NCBI GenBank assembly: GCA_025980765.1
Contig: JAICXB010000010.1
Location: 1 to 64,000, forward strand
Length of the DNA: 64,000 nt
Origin: Terriglobales bacterium
GTDB taxonomy: Bacteria; Acidobacteriota; Terriglobia; Terriglobales; Acidobacteriaceae
Reading direction: 5' to 3'
The notes below the pieces were generated by a model. The model did no database searches. It was not told the DNA's origin and saw only the letters and a program-made list of their open reading frames with translations. Below are positions 50,685 to 59,565 of the stretch, piece by piece. Both the position numbers and the translations under genes were made by a program. The first letter of the stretch is position 1. Each line of letters starts with the position of its first letter.

Positions 50685-52184
50685 ATGAAGCTCAAGGCTT
50701 CGCTGCTCTCCTTCATCATCGCCGTCTCTGGGACACTGGCCGGTCAGCAGCCCGCGTCCTCTTCCCAGCCGCCCTCCGAACACGCAGGTCACAACCTTCA
50801 GCAGCCATCGACCCTCGAAGAGCGGATTCAGCGGATCGAAAACGGATTGCTGCCGACGGTCGTGATCAACGGGCAGGCGCCTGCTCCGATGAAGCTCTCC
50901 GAGCGCATGCAGCACTACAAAGTGCCGGGCGTGAGCATCGCCGTCATCAACCGTGGCACGATCGAGTGGGCCCGCGGCTATGGAGTAAAGGAGGCCGGCA
51001 CCTCCGATCGGGTGACCACCTCGACTCTGTTTCAGGCGGCCTCGATCAGCAAGCCAGTAACGGCAATGGGTGCGCTCCGCCTGGTGCAGGAGGGGAAGCT
51101 CAAGCTCGACGAGGACGTGAACAAAGAGCTGAAATCCCGGAAGGTTCCTGAAAACGAATTCACAAAAGAAAAGAAGGTGACGCTACGGGAACTGTTGAGC
51201 CACAGCGCTGGTCTCACGGTTCATGGATTTGCAGGCTATGCCGCCGGTGAGCCAGTCCCCTCGCTGGTGCAAGTCCTGAACGGGGAAAAGCCGGCCAATT
51301 CGGAGCCAATCCGCGTCGATATTCCGCCGGGAAGCAAATGGCGCTACTCCGGCGGAGGCTATGTGGTCACACAGCAGCTCATCCTGGACGTCACCGGAAA
51401 ATCATTCCCCGACTTCATGGAACAAACGGTATTGCGTCCTTTGCAGATGACCGACAGCACCTACCAGCAGCCGTTGCCTCAAGCACTGGGGGCGCAGGCA
51501 GCCGCGGGTCACCGCGGAGATGGCGCGGTGATCCCCGGCAAATGGCACACCTACCCTGAAATGTCGGCGGCGGGCTTATGGACTACGCCAACCGACTTGG
51601 CGAAGTTTGCCATCGCCATCCAAAATGGGAAAGCCGGCAAGTCGCAGGCTGTGCTCTCGCAAGCGATGATCTCGCAAATGCTCACGCGCCAGATTGACGA
51701 TTGGGGACTCGGGCTCAATCTGCAGGGCAAAGGGCGCGACGCCCGTTTCAGTCATGGGGGCGCGAACGAAGGCTTTCGCTGCTCCATGATCGCTTACGAC
51801 GATACTGCGCAGGGCGCAGCAGTCATGACGAACTCCGATAATGGCGGCTCGCTTGCCGAGGAAGTTCTGCTGGCCATCGCGCACGAATACGGCTGGTCCG
51901 GATATCAGCCGAAAGAGATTACGACCGTTCACGTGGATCCGCACCTGCTCGCGGATTACGCGGGAAGTTACAAACTGCCTCCGGACCAAACGCTCACGGT
52001 GGTGCAGGAAGGTGACAAGCTCCTCCTCGAAGCCGACGGACAAAAATTCGAAATGGTCCCTGAATCTGAAACCAAGTTCTTCGTCCTCGGTCCCGATTTT
52101 GGAGTTCAATTTGTGAAGGATGAAAAAGGAAAAGTCAGCTCTCTGGACATTGAGGGCGGACCGAGCGCGAAGAAGGTGAAGTGA
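50685..52184 (+). CDS. Secreted serine hydrolase (class C beta-lactamase/DD-peptidase family)
   Basis: A 499-residue exported protein with signal peptide MKLKASLLSFIIAVSGTLAG. The class C beta-lactamase-like domain covers about 65-400: catalytic SxxK in FQAASISKPVTAMGALRL at about 117-134, YSG in KWRYSGGGYVV near 222-232, HGG in FSHGGANEG at about 355. The last ~90 residues resemble the DUF3471-type C-terminal domain of this family (LLADYAGSYKLPPDQTLTVV). AAGGA is about six bases upstream of ATG 50685. Substrates may be peptides or esters; antibiotic hydrolysis is not implied. Confidence 0.9.
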   Translation: MKLKASLLSFIIAVSGTLAGQQPASSSQPPSEHAGHNLQQPSTLEERIQRIENGLLPTVVINGQAPAPMKLSERMQHYKVPGVSIAVINRGTIEWARGYGVKEAGTSDRVTTSTLFQAASISKPVTAMGALRLVQEGKLKLDEDVNKELKSRKVPENEFTKEKKVTLRELLSHSAGLTVHGFAGYAAGEPVPSLVQVLNGEKPANSEPIRVDIPPGSKWRYSGGGYVVTQQLILDVTGKSFPDFMEQTVLRPLQMTDSTYQQPLPQALGAQAAAGHRGDGAVIPGKWHTYPEMSAAGLWTTPTDLAKFAIAIQNGKAGKSQAVLSQAMISQMLTRQIDDWGLGLNLQGKGRDARFSHGGANEGFRCSMIAYDDTAQGAAVMTNSDNGGSLAEEVLLAIAHEYGWSGYQPKEITTVHVDPHLLADYAGSYKLPPDQTLTVVQEGDKLLLEADGQKFEMVPESETKFFVLGPDFGVQFVKDEKGKVSSLDIEGGPSAKKVK

Positions 52185-52301
52185 ACGGAGCGCCACCGTC
52201 GGGGCGGGTTATCCTCTCGGCCGGGCATCAATTGAAAAGCGCGCAAGACTAGACATACAAACCATGGGAATGATCCGGAGTAGGGCCAAAAACCAGGAAG
52301 C

Positions 52302-52390
52302 ACGAACACGGATTTCACGGATGTAACGGATCGGATAGACAAAAAAAACATGCCCTTAAATCCGCGTCCCATCCGCGGAATCCGCGTCTT
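52302..52390. repeat. Family C hairpin repeat, second copy
   Basis: ACACGGATTTCACGGATGTA and ACGGATCGG on the left (52305-52336) face AAATCCGCGTCCCATCCGCG and GAATCCGCGTC on the right (to 52390). It lies between the convergent serine hydrolase and mannosidase genes, where it may terminate both. Confidence 0.78.
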
Positions 52391-52452
52391 GTTTCTCATG
52401 CCTGCAATGCCGGCGCGCAGGCGGTCCAGCGCAATGGCGAGTACCACGATGG

Positions 52453-55400
52453 CTAATTCGCCGCTGGCGGCGCCTTCTCAAACTCCACCTTCACTGTCTT
52501 GATCTCATAGCCGCCAAAGGGAATGCTGACTTCATTGCCCGCGGTCTTTAGCGTCTGTCCTGGCACTTCCATCAAATTCGTCTCGAATGCCTGGCCGAAT
52601 GGATGCGACAGCGTCAGCGTCGCTGTCCCGCTTTTCCCCGCAAACTCGTAGAAGCGGAACAGGAGCGCGTCGCTGTCCTCTGCCTTCTTCAGCGCCGTCA
52701 GCACCAGATTTGCCGGTGCGAGTTGCGCAAACGACCACGACGATGGCAGCTCTCCCTGATGCGCGTCCACCTGCATGGCGATCAGCTTGTAGTTGAGTTG
52801 ATAGCCCTGACGCACAGTGTCGGCCTGCTTCCAGTCGCCGGTGTGCGGATAGAAAGAGTACGTGAAATGATGCCGGCCTTCGTCGGCATGGGGATCCGGC
52901 CAGGTCGGCGCGCGCAGCAGGCTCAGGCGCAGGACATTTCCTTTCGCGTCATAGCCGTATTTGCAATCGTTCAGCAGGCTCACTCCGAAATTCGCATCGG
53001 AGAGGTCTCCCCAGCGGATCGCGGGGACCTCGAACTCGGCTTTCTCTTCCGGGGTGTTGCGCGTTGTGGGCCGCTGAATCGAGCCGTAAGGAATCTCATA
53101 AGTCGCGTGATCGCTCCGTACCGGAGGAGCAATCGCGGCTTTGATCAGGATGTGCTTCTCGTGCCAGTCGGCGTCGGTGACGATATCCAGCCGCGGCGAG
53201 CCCGCGTCCAGCGTGTAATCCTGGGTAAAGATCGAGCTCTGAAATTTTCTGACCACCCGAATCGACGTTCGCACCGGACCGTTATCGATCAGTTGTACCG
53301 ATTCCGCTTTGTCGATATTCCATTTTACGTTCTCAAAATCGGCATCGATGTTCCAGGCGTCCCATTCTTTGGGCTTGTCCTGAAACGCCTGCAGCAGGTT
53401 GCCGCACGTTCCCGGAGAGATGGCCTCGCGATTGGCTTTTTTATCGAAAAGACTGGTGATGCATCCCGACTGGGGATCCACATCTACTCGCAAGAATTCA
53501 TTTTCCAAGCGTGGGGTGCTGGCGGTTTTGCCAACAAAGACCGGAGCATTTCCTGTGCGAATTCTATAGGTGCGATAGCCGAGCGCGGGAACGTCTTTGG
53601 CCCGAAGCAGTATTACGTAGCGCTGCGGCGATTCCCTGCTCAATACTTGCCAATCCGCCATTTGCCCACGATCATCGACGATGTATGGAGTTCCCGCTTT
53701 GGGCAGCTCCACATTCACCTCAACCACATCCGATCGAATCCAACTTAACGGATTGAATACCATTACGGGAACGCCATCTCCGCTGGTGTTGACGTGCGCA
53801 GCCAGGTCACCGAGCGATTGCCGAATCGAACGTTCCGCAATGTTCCGAATCTCCGCGTAATCGCGGTCTGCGTCTTTGTAAATCGCGGCGATTCCCGACC
53901 CGGCGGCGATGTCGTGAAATTGATTGAAGAGCACTTTGCGCCAGGCATAGTTGAGCTGCTGGGATGGGTACGCGCTGCCGAAAAGTGAGTCCATGGCGGC
54001 AAACTTCTCGGCATTGAGCATGAGCTCTTCGCTCTCGCGATTATGCCGCTTGGTCTCGGCCTGCGAGGTGAAGACTCCGCGATGAAATTGCAGATAGAGT
54101 TCGTTGTCGATCACCGGCAGCTTCATCTGCGGCAGTTTGGCTTCCACATCGTCGAAGAACGCCTGTGCCGTTCCAAAGGTCAGCTTTGGGAAAACGACAT
54201 CGGGCCTTGACCAGCGCTCGCCGCGATCGAGCATCACGCGCGTCGGTCCGCCGCCGTGGTCGCCAATTCCGTACAGGTGCAGGATCTCGGGAAAATCCGG
54301 CTGCTTGCCTACGAACATCGCAACATCGGCAGCCATGCGCGGCGGCTCGAGCGAGTTGACGTAATCGTGCGGGAAGTAGGTGAGCACCTTGCTTCCGTCG
54401 GGCGACTGCCACCAGAACATTCTGTACTTCGGCTTCGTCGTATCGTTCCAGTCGAGCTTCTGGGTGACGAAGTAGTCGATTCCCGATTTCTTATAAATCT
54501 GCGGGAGCTGCCAGTTGTATCCGAATGAGTCGGGATTCCATCCGATGCGAATGTCTTTCCCAAATTTTTCCTTGAAGTAACGCTTCCCGAGCAGAAGTTG
54601 GCGCACCTGCGACTCGCCGGCAGGCATGTTCAGATCGGGCTCAACCCACATGCCTCCTACCAGCTCCCAGCGGCCCTCCTGCACGCGCTGCTTTATGCCG
54701 GCAAACAGGTCAGGATATTTTTCTTCCAGCCATGCGCTGGCCTGAGCTGTCGATTGCGAAAATGTGTAGTTCGGGTATTCGCTCATCAACTGCAGCGCGG
54801 TGCCGAAGGTGCTGCGGACGACGTTGACCGTCTCGCTCCACGGCCATAGCCACGCCATATCGATATGCGAGTTGCCGCTGGCGTGAATGGTGTATTGCTG
54901 GAGATATGCGCGCAGCGGCTCGAGCTTGGATTGCGCATCGCGGATCGACTGATCGAAAGCGCTCTGGTCGGATTTGGTGAGCGCATCGAGTTTCACTGCC
55001 GCAAATGCCGAATCCAGCTGCTGTTGTTTCTGAGCGTCATCCTTGGCAAGGGACTGAACTATGGTTTCGTCCGAGCGCAGTTCGTTCGCGACCACCAGCG
55101 GGTCCGGACGCTTCGAATCCGGCAGCACCTCGACGTTGAAGCGGACGCGGTGATCGCCTTGCAAGCCGAGGTCCTTGATGGCAATCGTGAACGTGTCGCC
55201 GGGCTTGACGTGCTCGGCAAAGCGAGTCGGTTCGAGGTCCTCGCCCATGGCGAGTCGCGAGCCATTCACATACACAATCACATCGTTGTCGCTGTCGACA
55301 TCGAGTCGCAACCCAGCTCCGGTCAAGTCGTAACCATCGTATTTCGCGGGAACAACCAGCCTCGTCCGCAGCCATCCCGGACCGCCCTTCCAGCGGTAGG

Positions 55401-55632
55401 GAGACTTCGTGACTGGCTGCCAGGCAGAATCATCCAGCTCGGGAGCTTCCCCGTGAGCGAGATCGGCGGCGTGAAATCGCCAAGTGGAGATGTTTAGTTT
55501 TCCGAGTTCGTCAAGCTGCCGCAGCACGGCCTGGTGTTGAGGATTTGTGGAGGCTTCCTGAGCGAACATGAGAGAGGCGGAAACTGCGATAAAGAACAAA
55601 ATGATGGAAGCAACACTCCGAGCACGGGCCAC
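52453..55632 (-). CDS. Secreted alpha-mannosidase-like enzyme (GH38)
   Basis: A 1059-residue exported protein. GTG 55632 is chosen because GGAGG sits six bases upstream and the signal peptide (RSVASIILFFIAVSASLMFAQ) follows; a TTG further up at 55650 is poorer. The N-terminal jelly-roll domain (about 25-240) precedes the GH38 catalytic domain: ASGNSHIDMAWLWPWSET at about 251 with metal ligands His and Asp, and the nucleophile in GWNPDSFGYNWQLP near 366. YGIGDHGGGPTR carries a further metal-site segment. C-terminal beta domains follow. The substrate is probably alpha-mannosides of environmental glycans. Confidence 0.93.
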   Translation of the reverse strand: MARARSVASIILFFIAVSASLMFAQEASTNPQHQAVLRQLDELGKLNISTWRFHAADLAHGEAPELDDSAWQPVTKSPYRWKGGPGWLRTRLVVPAKYDGYDLTGAGLRLDVDSDNDVIVYVNGSRLAMGEDLEPTRFAEHVKPGDTFTIAIKDLGLQGDHRVRFNVEVLPDSKRPDPLVVANELRSDETIVQSLAKDDAQKQQQLDSAFAAVKLDALTKSDQSAFDQSIRDAQSKLEPLRAYLQQYTIHASGNSHIDMAWLWPWSETVNVVRSTFGTALQLMSEYPNYTFSQSTAQASAWLEEKYPDLFAGIKQRVQEGRWELVGGMWVEPDLNMPAGESQVRQLLLGKRYFKEKFGKDIRIGWNPDSFGYNWQLPQIYKKSGIDYFVTQKLDWNDTTKPKYRMFWWQSPDGSKVLTYFPHDYVNSLEPPRMAADVAMFVGKQPDFPEILHLYGIGDHGGGPTRVMLDRGERWSRPDVVFPKLTFGTAQAFFDDVEAKLPQMKLPVIDNELYLQFHRGVFTSQAETKRHNRESEELMLNAEKFAAMDSLFGSAYPSQQLNYAWRKVLFNQFHDIAAGSGIAAIYKDADRDYAEIRNIAERSIRQSLGDLAAHVNTSGDGVPVMVFNPLSWIRSDVVEVNVELPKAGTPYIVDDRGQMADWQVLSRESPQRYVILLRAKDVPALGYRTYRIRTGNAPVFVGKTASTPRLENEFLRVDVDPQSGCITSLFDKKANREAISPGTCGNLLQAFQDKPKEWDAWNIDADFENVKWNIDKAESVQLIDNGPVRTSIRVVRKFQSSIFTQDYTLDAGSPRLDIVTDADWHEKHILIKAAIAPPVRSDHATYEIPYGSIQRPTTRNTPEEKAEFEVPAIRWGDLSDANFGVSLLNDCKYGYDAKGNVLRLSLLRAPTWPDPHADEGRHHFTYSFYPHTGDWKQADTVRQGYQLNYKLIAMQVDAHQGELPSSWSFAQLAPANLVLTALKKAEDSDALLFRFYEFAGKSGTATLTLSHPFGQAFETNLMEVPGQTLKTAGNEVSIPFGGYEIKTVKVEFEKAPPAAN

Positions 55633-55715
55633 TCCGATCCTCCAAGGCAAGCAAAGCGGCGAGTATAAATGAAAGACAAGCCACAGTTAACCTCGCACAT
55701 GGCATCTGACCCTGA

Positions 55716-56495
55716 GTGCCGGAAGACAGCAGCCGCAGAAGCGCCCACGAAATTTTCGAACATGTCACGCAGAGCGGGCGCGACGAATTGTCGCGTCCTA
55801 CTATTGCCCTGATATTTTCTGGATTTGCCGGCGGCATCGGCATGGGCCTCACCGGCCTGGCCGTCGCACTGATGATCAGCTACCTCGGCGACAGTCCCAC
55901 GGCGCAGTTGATCTCTTTCGCTTTCTATCCTGTCGGTTTCATCGTGGTCATCATCGGTCGGGCGCAGCTGTTCACCGAGAACACCCTGTATCCGGTGGTG
56001 CTGGTCCTCGACGAACGCAGGCACGTGCTGAACACGCTGCGCTTGTGGGCTGCAGTGTTCGTCTCGAATGTCGCGGGAGCGATCTTCGTGGGATGGCTGC
56101 TGATGAAGACCGGCGCGCTCAGCCAGAACTTTGCCGACGCTCTGGCCGGACTCGGCCTGCATGCTGCCGAGGGGCACTTCACGCTGATCTTTGCGAAAGG
56201 TGTGATTGGCGGATGGCTGATCGCGCTTGTCGCATGGCTGGTGAGCGCCAGCCACTGGACCATCGGGCAAGTTGTCATTGTCTGGATGCTGACCTTCATC
56301 GTTGGCGCCGGACACTTCTCGCACTGCATCGCCAGCAGCGCGGAGATCATCGCGGCCGTCCTCTCCGGACATCTGCAGTTCGGTAATTATTTCCAATGGC
56401 TGCTGCCGGCCACCTTGGGCAATATTGTCGGCGGGGTGGCGATTGTCAGCTTGCTGAACTACGGCCAGGTGCGGATTGGGAAGAGCCAGGAATAG
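55716..56495 (+). CDS. Formate/nitrite transporter-family (YfdC-like) channel
   Basis: A 259-residue membrane protein with six helices typical of FNT channels. Features are RPTIALIFSGFAGGIGMGLT, FYPVGFIVVIIGRAQLFTENTL, with the FTENT-like loop, ILGN-type helix AAVFVSNVAGAIFVGWLL, and AGHFSHCIASSAEI with the conserved His. The family forms pentameric anion channels; substrate specificity is unclear and the YfdC subgroup is not well characterised. The start is GTG 55716; the upstream ATG at 55699 is out of frame. No formate or nitrite enzyme is next to it. Confidence 0.88.
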   Translation: MPEDSSRRSAHEIFEHVTQSGRDELSRPTIALIFSGFAGGIGMGLTGLAVALMISYLGDSPTAQLISFAFYPVGFIVVIIGRAQLFTENTLYPVVLVLDERRHVLNTLRLWAAVFVSNVAGAIFVGWLLMKTGALSQNFADALAGLGLHAAEGHFTLIFAKGVIGGWLIALVAWLVSASHWTIGQVVIVWMLTFIVGAGHFSHCIASSAEIIAAVLSGHLQFGNYFQWLLPATLGNIVGGVAIVSLLNYGQVRIGKSQE

Positions 56496-56524
56496 TACAA
56501 CAGCAACTGCAAAGGCAAAGACTC

Positions 56525-56634
56525 TACCGCGGATTTCACGGATTGGCACGGATTCCACGGATCACTTTCTGCTGTTGGTTTTCTCGAAGAGAGTTAATCC
56601 GTGCAATCCGTGAACATCCGTGTAATCCGTGGTA
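56525..56634. repeat. Family C hairpin repeat, third copy
   Basis: The left arm CCGCGGATTTCACGGATTGG/CACGGATTCCACGGATC (56527-56562) faces the right arm TTAATCCGTGCAATCCGTG/AACATCCGTGTAATCCGTGG (56594-56632). The unit here is CACGGATT. It lies between the FNT and OsmC genes. Confidence 0.8.
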
Positions 56635-56700
56635 AAGCATTTGCTTTTGCTTCTGTTATTCTGGCTGGTTTCCAACCATCTTTCCTGAAGGAGCAATCTC

Positions 56701-57126
56701 ATGCAACGAACTGCCAGTGCGCAGTGGAAGGGCGGCTTGAAGGACGGGAAAGGCACCGTCTCCACCGCCAGCGGAGTCCTTTCCAACACGCAGTATTCGT
56801 TCACCACGCGGTTCGAGAGCGGCGCCGGAACCAATCCGGAAGAACTCATTGCCGCGGCCCACGCTGGATGCTTTTCCATGGCGCTTAGCGCCGAGTTGGG
56901 CAAAGCCAGCATCACGCCGGAAAGCATCGACACCAAATGCACGGTCACGTTTGAGAAAACCGACCAGGGCTTCACCATCACTGAAAGCCATCTGGATGTG
57001 AAGGTGCGCATTCCCGGGAGCAATAAAGCTGCATTCGACAAAGCCGCTGCGGACGCCAAGGCGGGCTGCCCAATTTCCCGCGTGCTGAATACGAAAGTCA
57101 CGATGACTGCTAGCCTGCAGAGCTAG
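56701..57126 (+). CDS. OsmC-family peroxidase
   Basis: A 141-residue OsmC/Ohr protein that reduces organic hydroperoxides by a two-cysteine mechanism. The first Cys is in LIAAAHAGCFSMALSAELGK at about 49-68, and the second in AKAGCPISRVLN at about 120-131; both are present. Arg/Glu residues of the active site are in TTRFESGAGTNPEELI. ATG 56701 has AAGGAG about seven bases upstream. The gene is monocistronic between hairpin repeats. Confidence 0.95.
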   Translation: MQRTASAQWKGGLKDGKGTVSTASGVLSNTQYSFTTRFESGAGTNPEELIAAAHAGCFSMALSAELGKASITPESIDTKCTVTFEKTDQGFTITESHLDVKVRIPGSNKAAFDKAAADAKAGCPISRVLNTKVTMTASLQS

Positions 57127-57161
57127 CGCGGTTCAGGGAAGGGCACGCATCTCGAAAACTC

Positions 57162-57245
57162 TTCACCACAGAGGGCACAGAGGGTCACAGAGGAAACCTC
57201 GTTAAATCAGCTTTTCCTCTGTGGTCCTCCGTGTTCTCTGTGGTA
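57162..57245. repeat. Family B hairpin repeat with short loop
   Basis: The left arm TTCACCACAGAGGGCACAGA/GGGTCACAGAGGAAA (57162-57196) and right arm TTTTCCTCTGTGG/TCCTCCGTGTTCTCTGTGG (57212-57243) pair around a 15-base loop. It occupies the space between the OsmC and CgeB genes. Confidence 0.8.
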
Positions 57246-57367
57246 ATCATTCGGGAAAAGGGCGGGTGCAGCGCCTAAGAGCGGCCAACGGCTTTCGCCG
57301 AATTGCATCTCACAATGTGAGTACGAGTGTCGCAGGTGGGGACCGCCTGCGCGCTCCCGGAGCCGCA

Positions 57368-58468
57368 GTGAAGATCACCATTTTCGGGTTGACCATCTCT
57401 TCCTCCTGGGGCAACGGACATGCCACTCCGTATCGCGCGATCCTCAGAGCGCTGCATCGGCTCGGCCATCGAATCCACTTTTACGAAAAGGACGTTTCCT
57501 ATTACGCCGCTCATCGCGATCTTGCTCACGCGGACTTCTGCCACCTGCATCTCTACTCTGACTGGGACAGCGTACGTCGCGACGCATTGCGCCAGGCGGA
57601 AGACTCCGATGCGGTGATCTGTGCGAGTTTCTGTCCTGAAGGCGCTCGCATCGTGGACGAGGTGCTTGACCTTGCGCAGCCCCTCAAAGTCTTCTACGAC
57701 CTGGATGCGCCGGTCACACTTAGCAAGCTTGAGCGCGGGGAGACTGAATACCTGCGCCGCGATCAAATTCCGCAATTCGATCTGTATCTCTCTTTCACCG
57801 GCGGCGGAACTCTTGAGGAACTCACGACCTGCTGGGGCGCGCAACTGGCGCTGCCGCTCTACGGGTGCGTCGACGGCACGCTGCATGCAAGAGTGGCGCT
57901 ACGCCCGGAGTTCACCTGCGACCTCAGCTATATGGGGACGTACGCAGCCGATCGTCAGGAAAAACTCGACGCTCTGTTTCTCGAGCCTTCACGGCGCCTG
58001 AGCGAGCGCAGCTTCGTGCTCGCAGGATCGTTGTACCCGTGGGACTGGCGCTGGCCGCAAAACGTGCGTCGCTTTGAGCACGTCGCACCGGCAGAGCACT
58101 CCGCGCTTTACTCATCGTCACGGCTCACGCTGAACATCACTCGCCGCGAGATGGCGCGCTGGGGATACTGCCCGTCTGGCCGCTTTTTCGAAGCTGCCGC
58201 GTGCGGAACGCCGATCTTAAGCGACTGGTTCGAAGGTTTGGACGCTTTTTTCCATGTGGGACCTGAGCCGGAGCTGCTGGTGGCCAACAGCTCCGAAGAC
58301 GCGGTCGCAGCAATCGAGCTTCCCGATGCAGAACTCCAGAAGATTGCCGGCCGCGCACGAGAGCGAACGCTCAGCGAGCACACCGGGGAGCGGCGCGCGG
58401 CCCAGCTCATCACCGCCCTGGAACAAGCCAGTAATCGCAATTCTCACGTAAGGAGTGAAGTCGCATGA
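57368..58468 (+). CDS. CgeB-like glycosyltransferase
   Basis: A 366-residue predicted cytoplasmic GT-B-fold glycosyltransferase. GTG 57368 is chosen because GGAG lies five bases upstream and VKITIFGLTISSSWGNGHAT starts the fold; codons further upstream are repeat-derived. The C-terminal half contains SSRLTLNITRREMARWGYCP, SGRFFEAAACGTPILSDWFE and the GLD-type sugar-nucleotide-binding segment, as in CgeB/spore-maturation-type proteins (Glyco_trans_1_2). The acceptor is unknown. It overlaps the nucleotidyltransferase gene by four bases (ATGA), so the two likely act in the same glycan pathway. Confidence 0.85.
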   Translation: MKITIFGLTISSSWGNGHATPYRAILRALHRLGHRIHFYEKDVSYYAAHRDLAHADFCHLHLYSDWDSVRRDALRQAEDSDAVICASFCPEGARIVDEVLDLAQPLKVFYDLDAPVTLSKLERGETEYLRRDQIPQFDLYLSFTGGGTLEELTTCWGAQLALPLYGCVDGTLHARVALRPEFTCDLSYMGTYAADRQEKLDALFLEPSRRLSERSFVLAGSLYPWDWRWPQNVRRFEHVAPAEHSALYSSSRLTLNITRREMARWGYCPSGRFFEAAACGTPILSDWFEGLDAFFHVGPEPELLVANSSEDAVAAIELPDAELQKIAGRARERTLSEHTGERRAAQLITALEQASNRNSHVRSEVA

Positions 58469-59238
58469 TTGGAATCATTCCCGCCGCCGGCGCCGGACAA
58501 CGCATTCAGCCTCTGGGATGCTCGAAGGAGCTACTGCCCGTGGGCTCGCGCGTGGTGGACGGCGTGGAGCGTCCCAAGGCGGTCGCCGAGTATCTGGTGG
58601 AACGCATGATCGCCGCCGGCGCCGACCAGATCTGCATGGTGATCTCCGCGGAGAAGAGCGATCTGATCCGGTACTTCGCCGAACGCAGCTACGCCGCCGA
58701 GATCTTTTACGTGCTGCAACAGAAGCCGCGCGGACTCTGCGACGCGCTCTTTCGCGCCGAACCCTTCGCGCGACATCACGAGCAGGTGCTGATCGGCTTG
58801 CCGGACACCATCTGGTTCCCGGAAAACGGATATCGCGCCGCGCTCGCGGCCATGCAGGAGTCATCCGCCGATGCCGGCCTGCTGCTGTTTCCCGTAATGA
58901 ACCCGTCGGCCTTCGATGCGGTGATCTCCGATGAATATGGCTGTGTACAGGAGGTCGAGGTCAAGCGAAACGATGCTCACTCACACTGGGTCTGGGGCGC
59001 TGTGACCAGCACCGGCCCGGCCTTCCATGATTTGAAGCTGCTCTGGGAATCGCGCCACCGCGAAGACGAATACCTCGGCCACCTGCTGAACGCCCACATT
59101 GCAGCGGGCAATGTAGTCCGCTCCACCTGCGCCGGCGAGCTATACATGGACGTAGGCACACTGGAAGGCTATCGCCAGGCGCTGGACTACCTGCGAAGCC
59201 ACAAGCCACATCGCGAGGAGAGCGTGCGAGCGGCCTAG
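58465..59238 (+). CDS. Sugar-phosphate nucleotidyltransferase-like protein
   Basis: A 257-residue protein of the RmlA/GalU-like fold, expected to make an NDP-sugar from NTP and a sugar-1-phosphate. IPAAGAGQRIQPLGCSKELLPVG at the N-terminus carries the nucleotide-binding loop, with Lys of KELLPV conserved. GLPDTIWFP replaces the usual GDD/GDN metal motif, and VGTLEGYRQAL near the C-terminus matches (D/)(V/)GTxxxY. It is coupled to the preceding glycosyltransferase; a donor-transferase pair is the natural reading. The exact sugar is unknown. Confidence 0.85.
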   Translation: MIGIIPAAGAGQRIQPLGCSKELLPVGSRVVDGVERPKAVAEYLVERMIAAGADQICMVISAEKSDLIRYFAERSYAAEIFYVLQQKPRGLCDALFRAEPFARHHEQVLIGLPDTIWFPENGYRAALAAMQESSADAGLLLFPVMNPSAFDAVISDEYGCVQEVEVKRNDAHSHWVWGAVTSTGPAFHDLKLLWESRHREDEYLGHLLNAHIAAGNVVRSTCAGELYMDVGTLEGYRQALDYLRSHKPHREESVRAA

Positions 59239-59258
59239 GAAGCTTTCCTGCCACCGGC

Positions 59259-59286
59259 TTGGTTGCGCAAATGTCAGGGGTATACT
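59259..59286 (+). promoter_or_regulatory. Predicted promoter of the small HTH/TIR-like gene pair
   Basis: TTGGTT (59259-59264) and TATACT (59281-59286) are spaced by 16 bases; TATACT matches five of six -10 positions. The expected start near 59293 is only about three bases before ATG 59296, so the mRNA would be essentially leaderless. Confidence 0.5.
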
Positions 59287-59295
59287 GTGAGTGTC

Positions 59296-59565
59296 ATGGG
59301 CTCACCGATTAGATTGACGGGACATTTTGCGCGGGCAGAAGACACTGCTCGAATTCTGGGTGTTTCCGCAGCGCGCCTGAAGCGGTTGAAGGAAATCTTG
59401 CGAATTTCAGATGCAAAAGCGAAGGACAGCCATTCTCATGGTTCGAGGCGAACATTACATCGCAATGAAAGCAAACGAAACGCGATGACGGCCATGGAAA
59501 AATCTGCCTCGAGAGCTCCTAACCACCATGGGAAAACCAAGTCCCGTTCGGCAAAGAAAAAGTAA
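59296..59565 (+). CDS. Small basic HTH-like protein, partner of the TIR-like gene
   Basis: An 89-residue protein starting at ATG 59296 just after a -10 box; GTG 59287 is an alternative, while an upstream TTG at 59263 lies before the promoter. Residues about 7-35 (LTGHFARAEDTARILGVSAA, RLKRLKEIL) resemble a helix-turn-helix DNA-binding unit. The remainder is Lys/Arg/Ser/His-rich and probably disordered. It overlaps the next gene by 38 bases in another frame, implying a common transcript. An antitoxin or repressor role is plausible but unproven. I do not recognise a named family. Confidence 0.65.
   Translation: MGSPIRLTGHFARAEDTARILGVSAARLKRLKEILRISDAKAKDSHSHGSRRTLHRNESKRNAMTAMEKSASRAPNHHGKTKSRSAKKK

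Noticed and set aside
50685-52184. Antibiotic-resistance beta-lactamase
   Set aside because: The serine hydrolase family is broad; SxxK and HGG are shared by peptidases and esterases, the middle motif is YSG and not the canonical YxN, and the C-terminal extra domain points away from a dedicated AmpC.
55494-56558. A 354-codon minus-strand open frame over the FNT gene
   Set aside because: The plus-strand frame encodes a clear FNT channel; the minus-strand product is hydrophilic and featureless and would overlap the mannosidase start.
3576-57245. CRISPR arrays suggested by repeated short units
   Set aside because: Units are only about 7-10 bases, lack unique spacers of constant length, and form hairpins; no cas genes are present.
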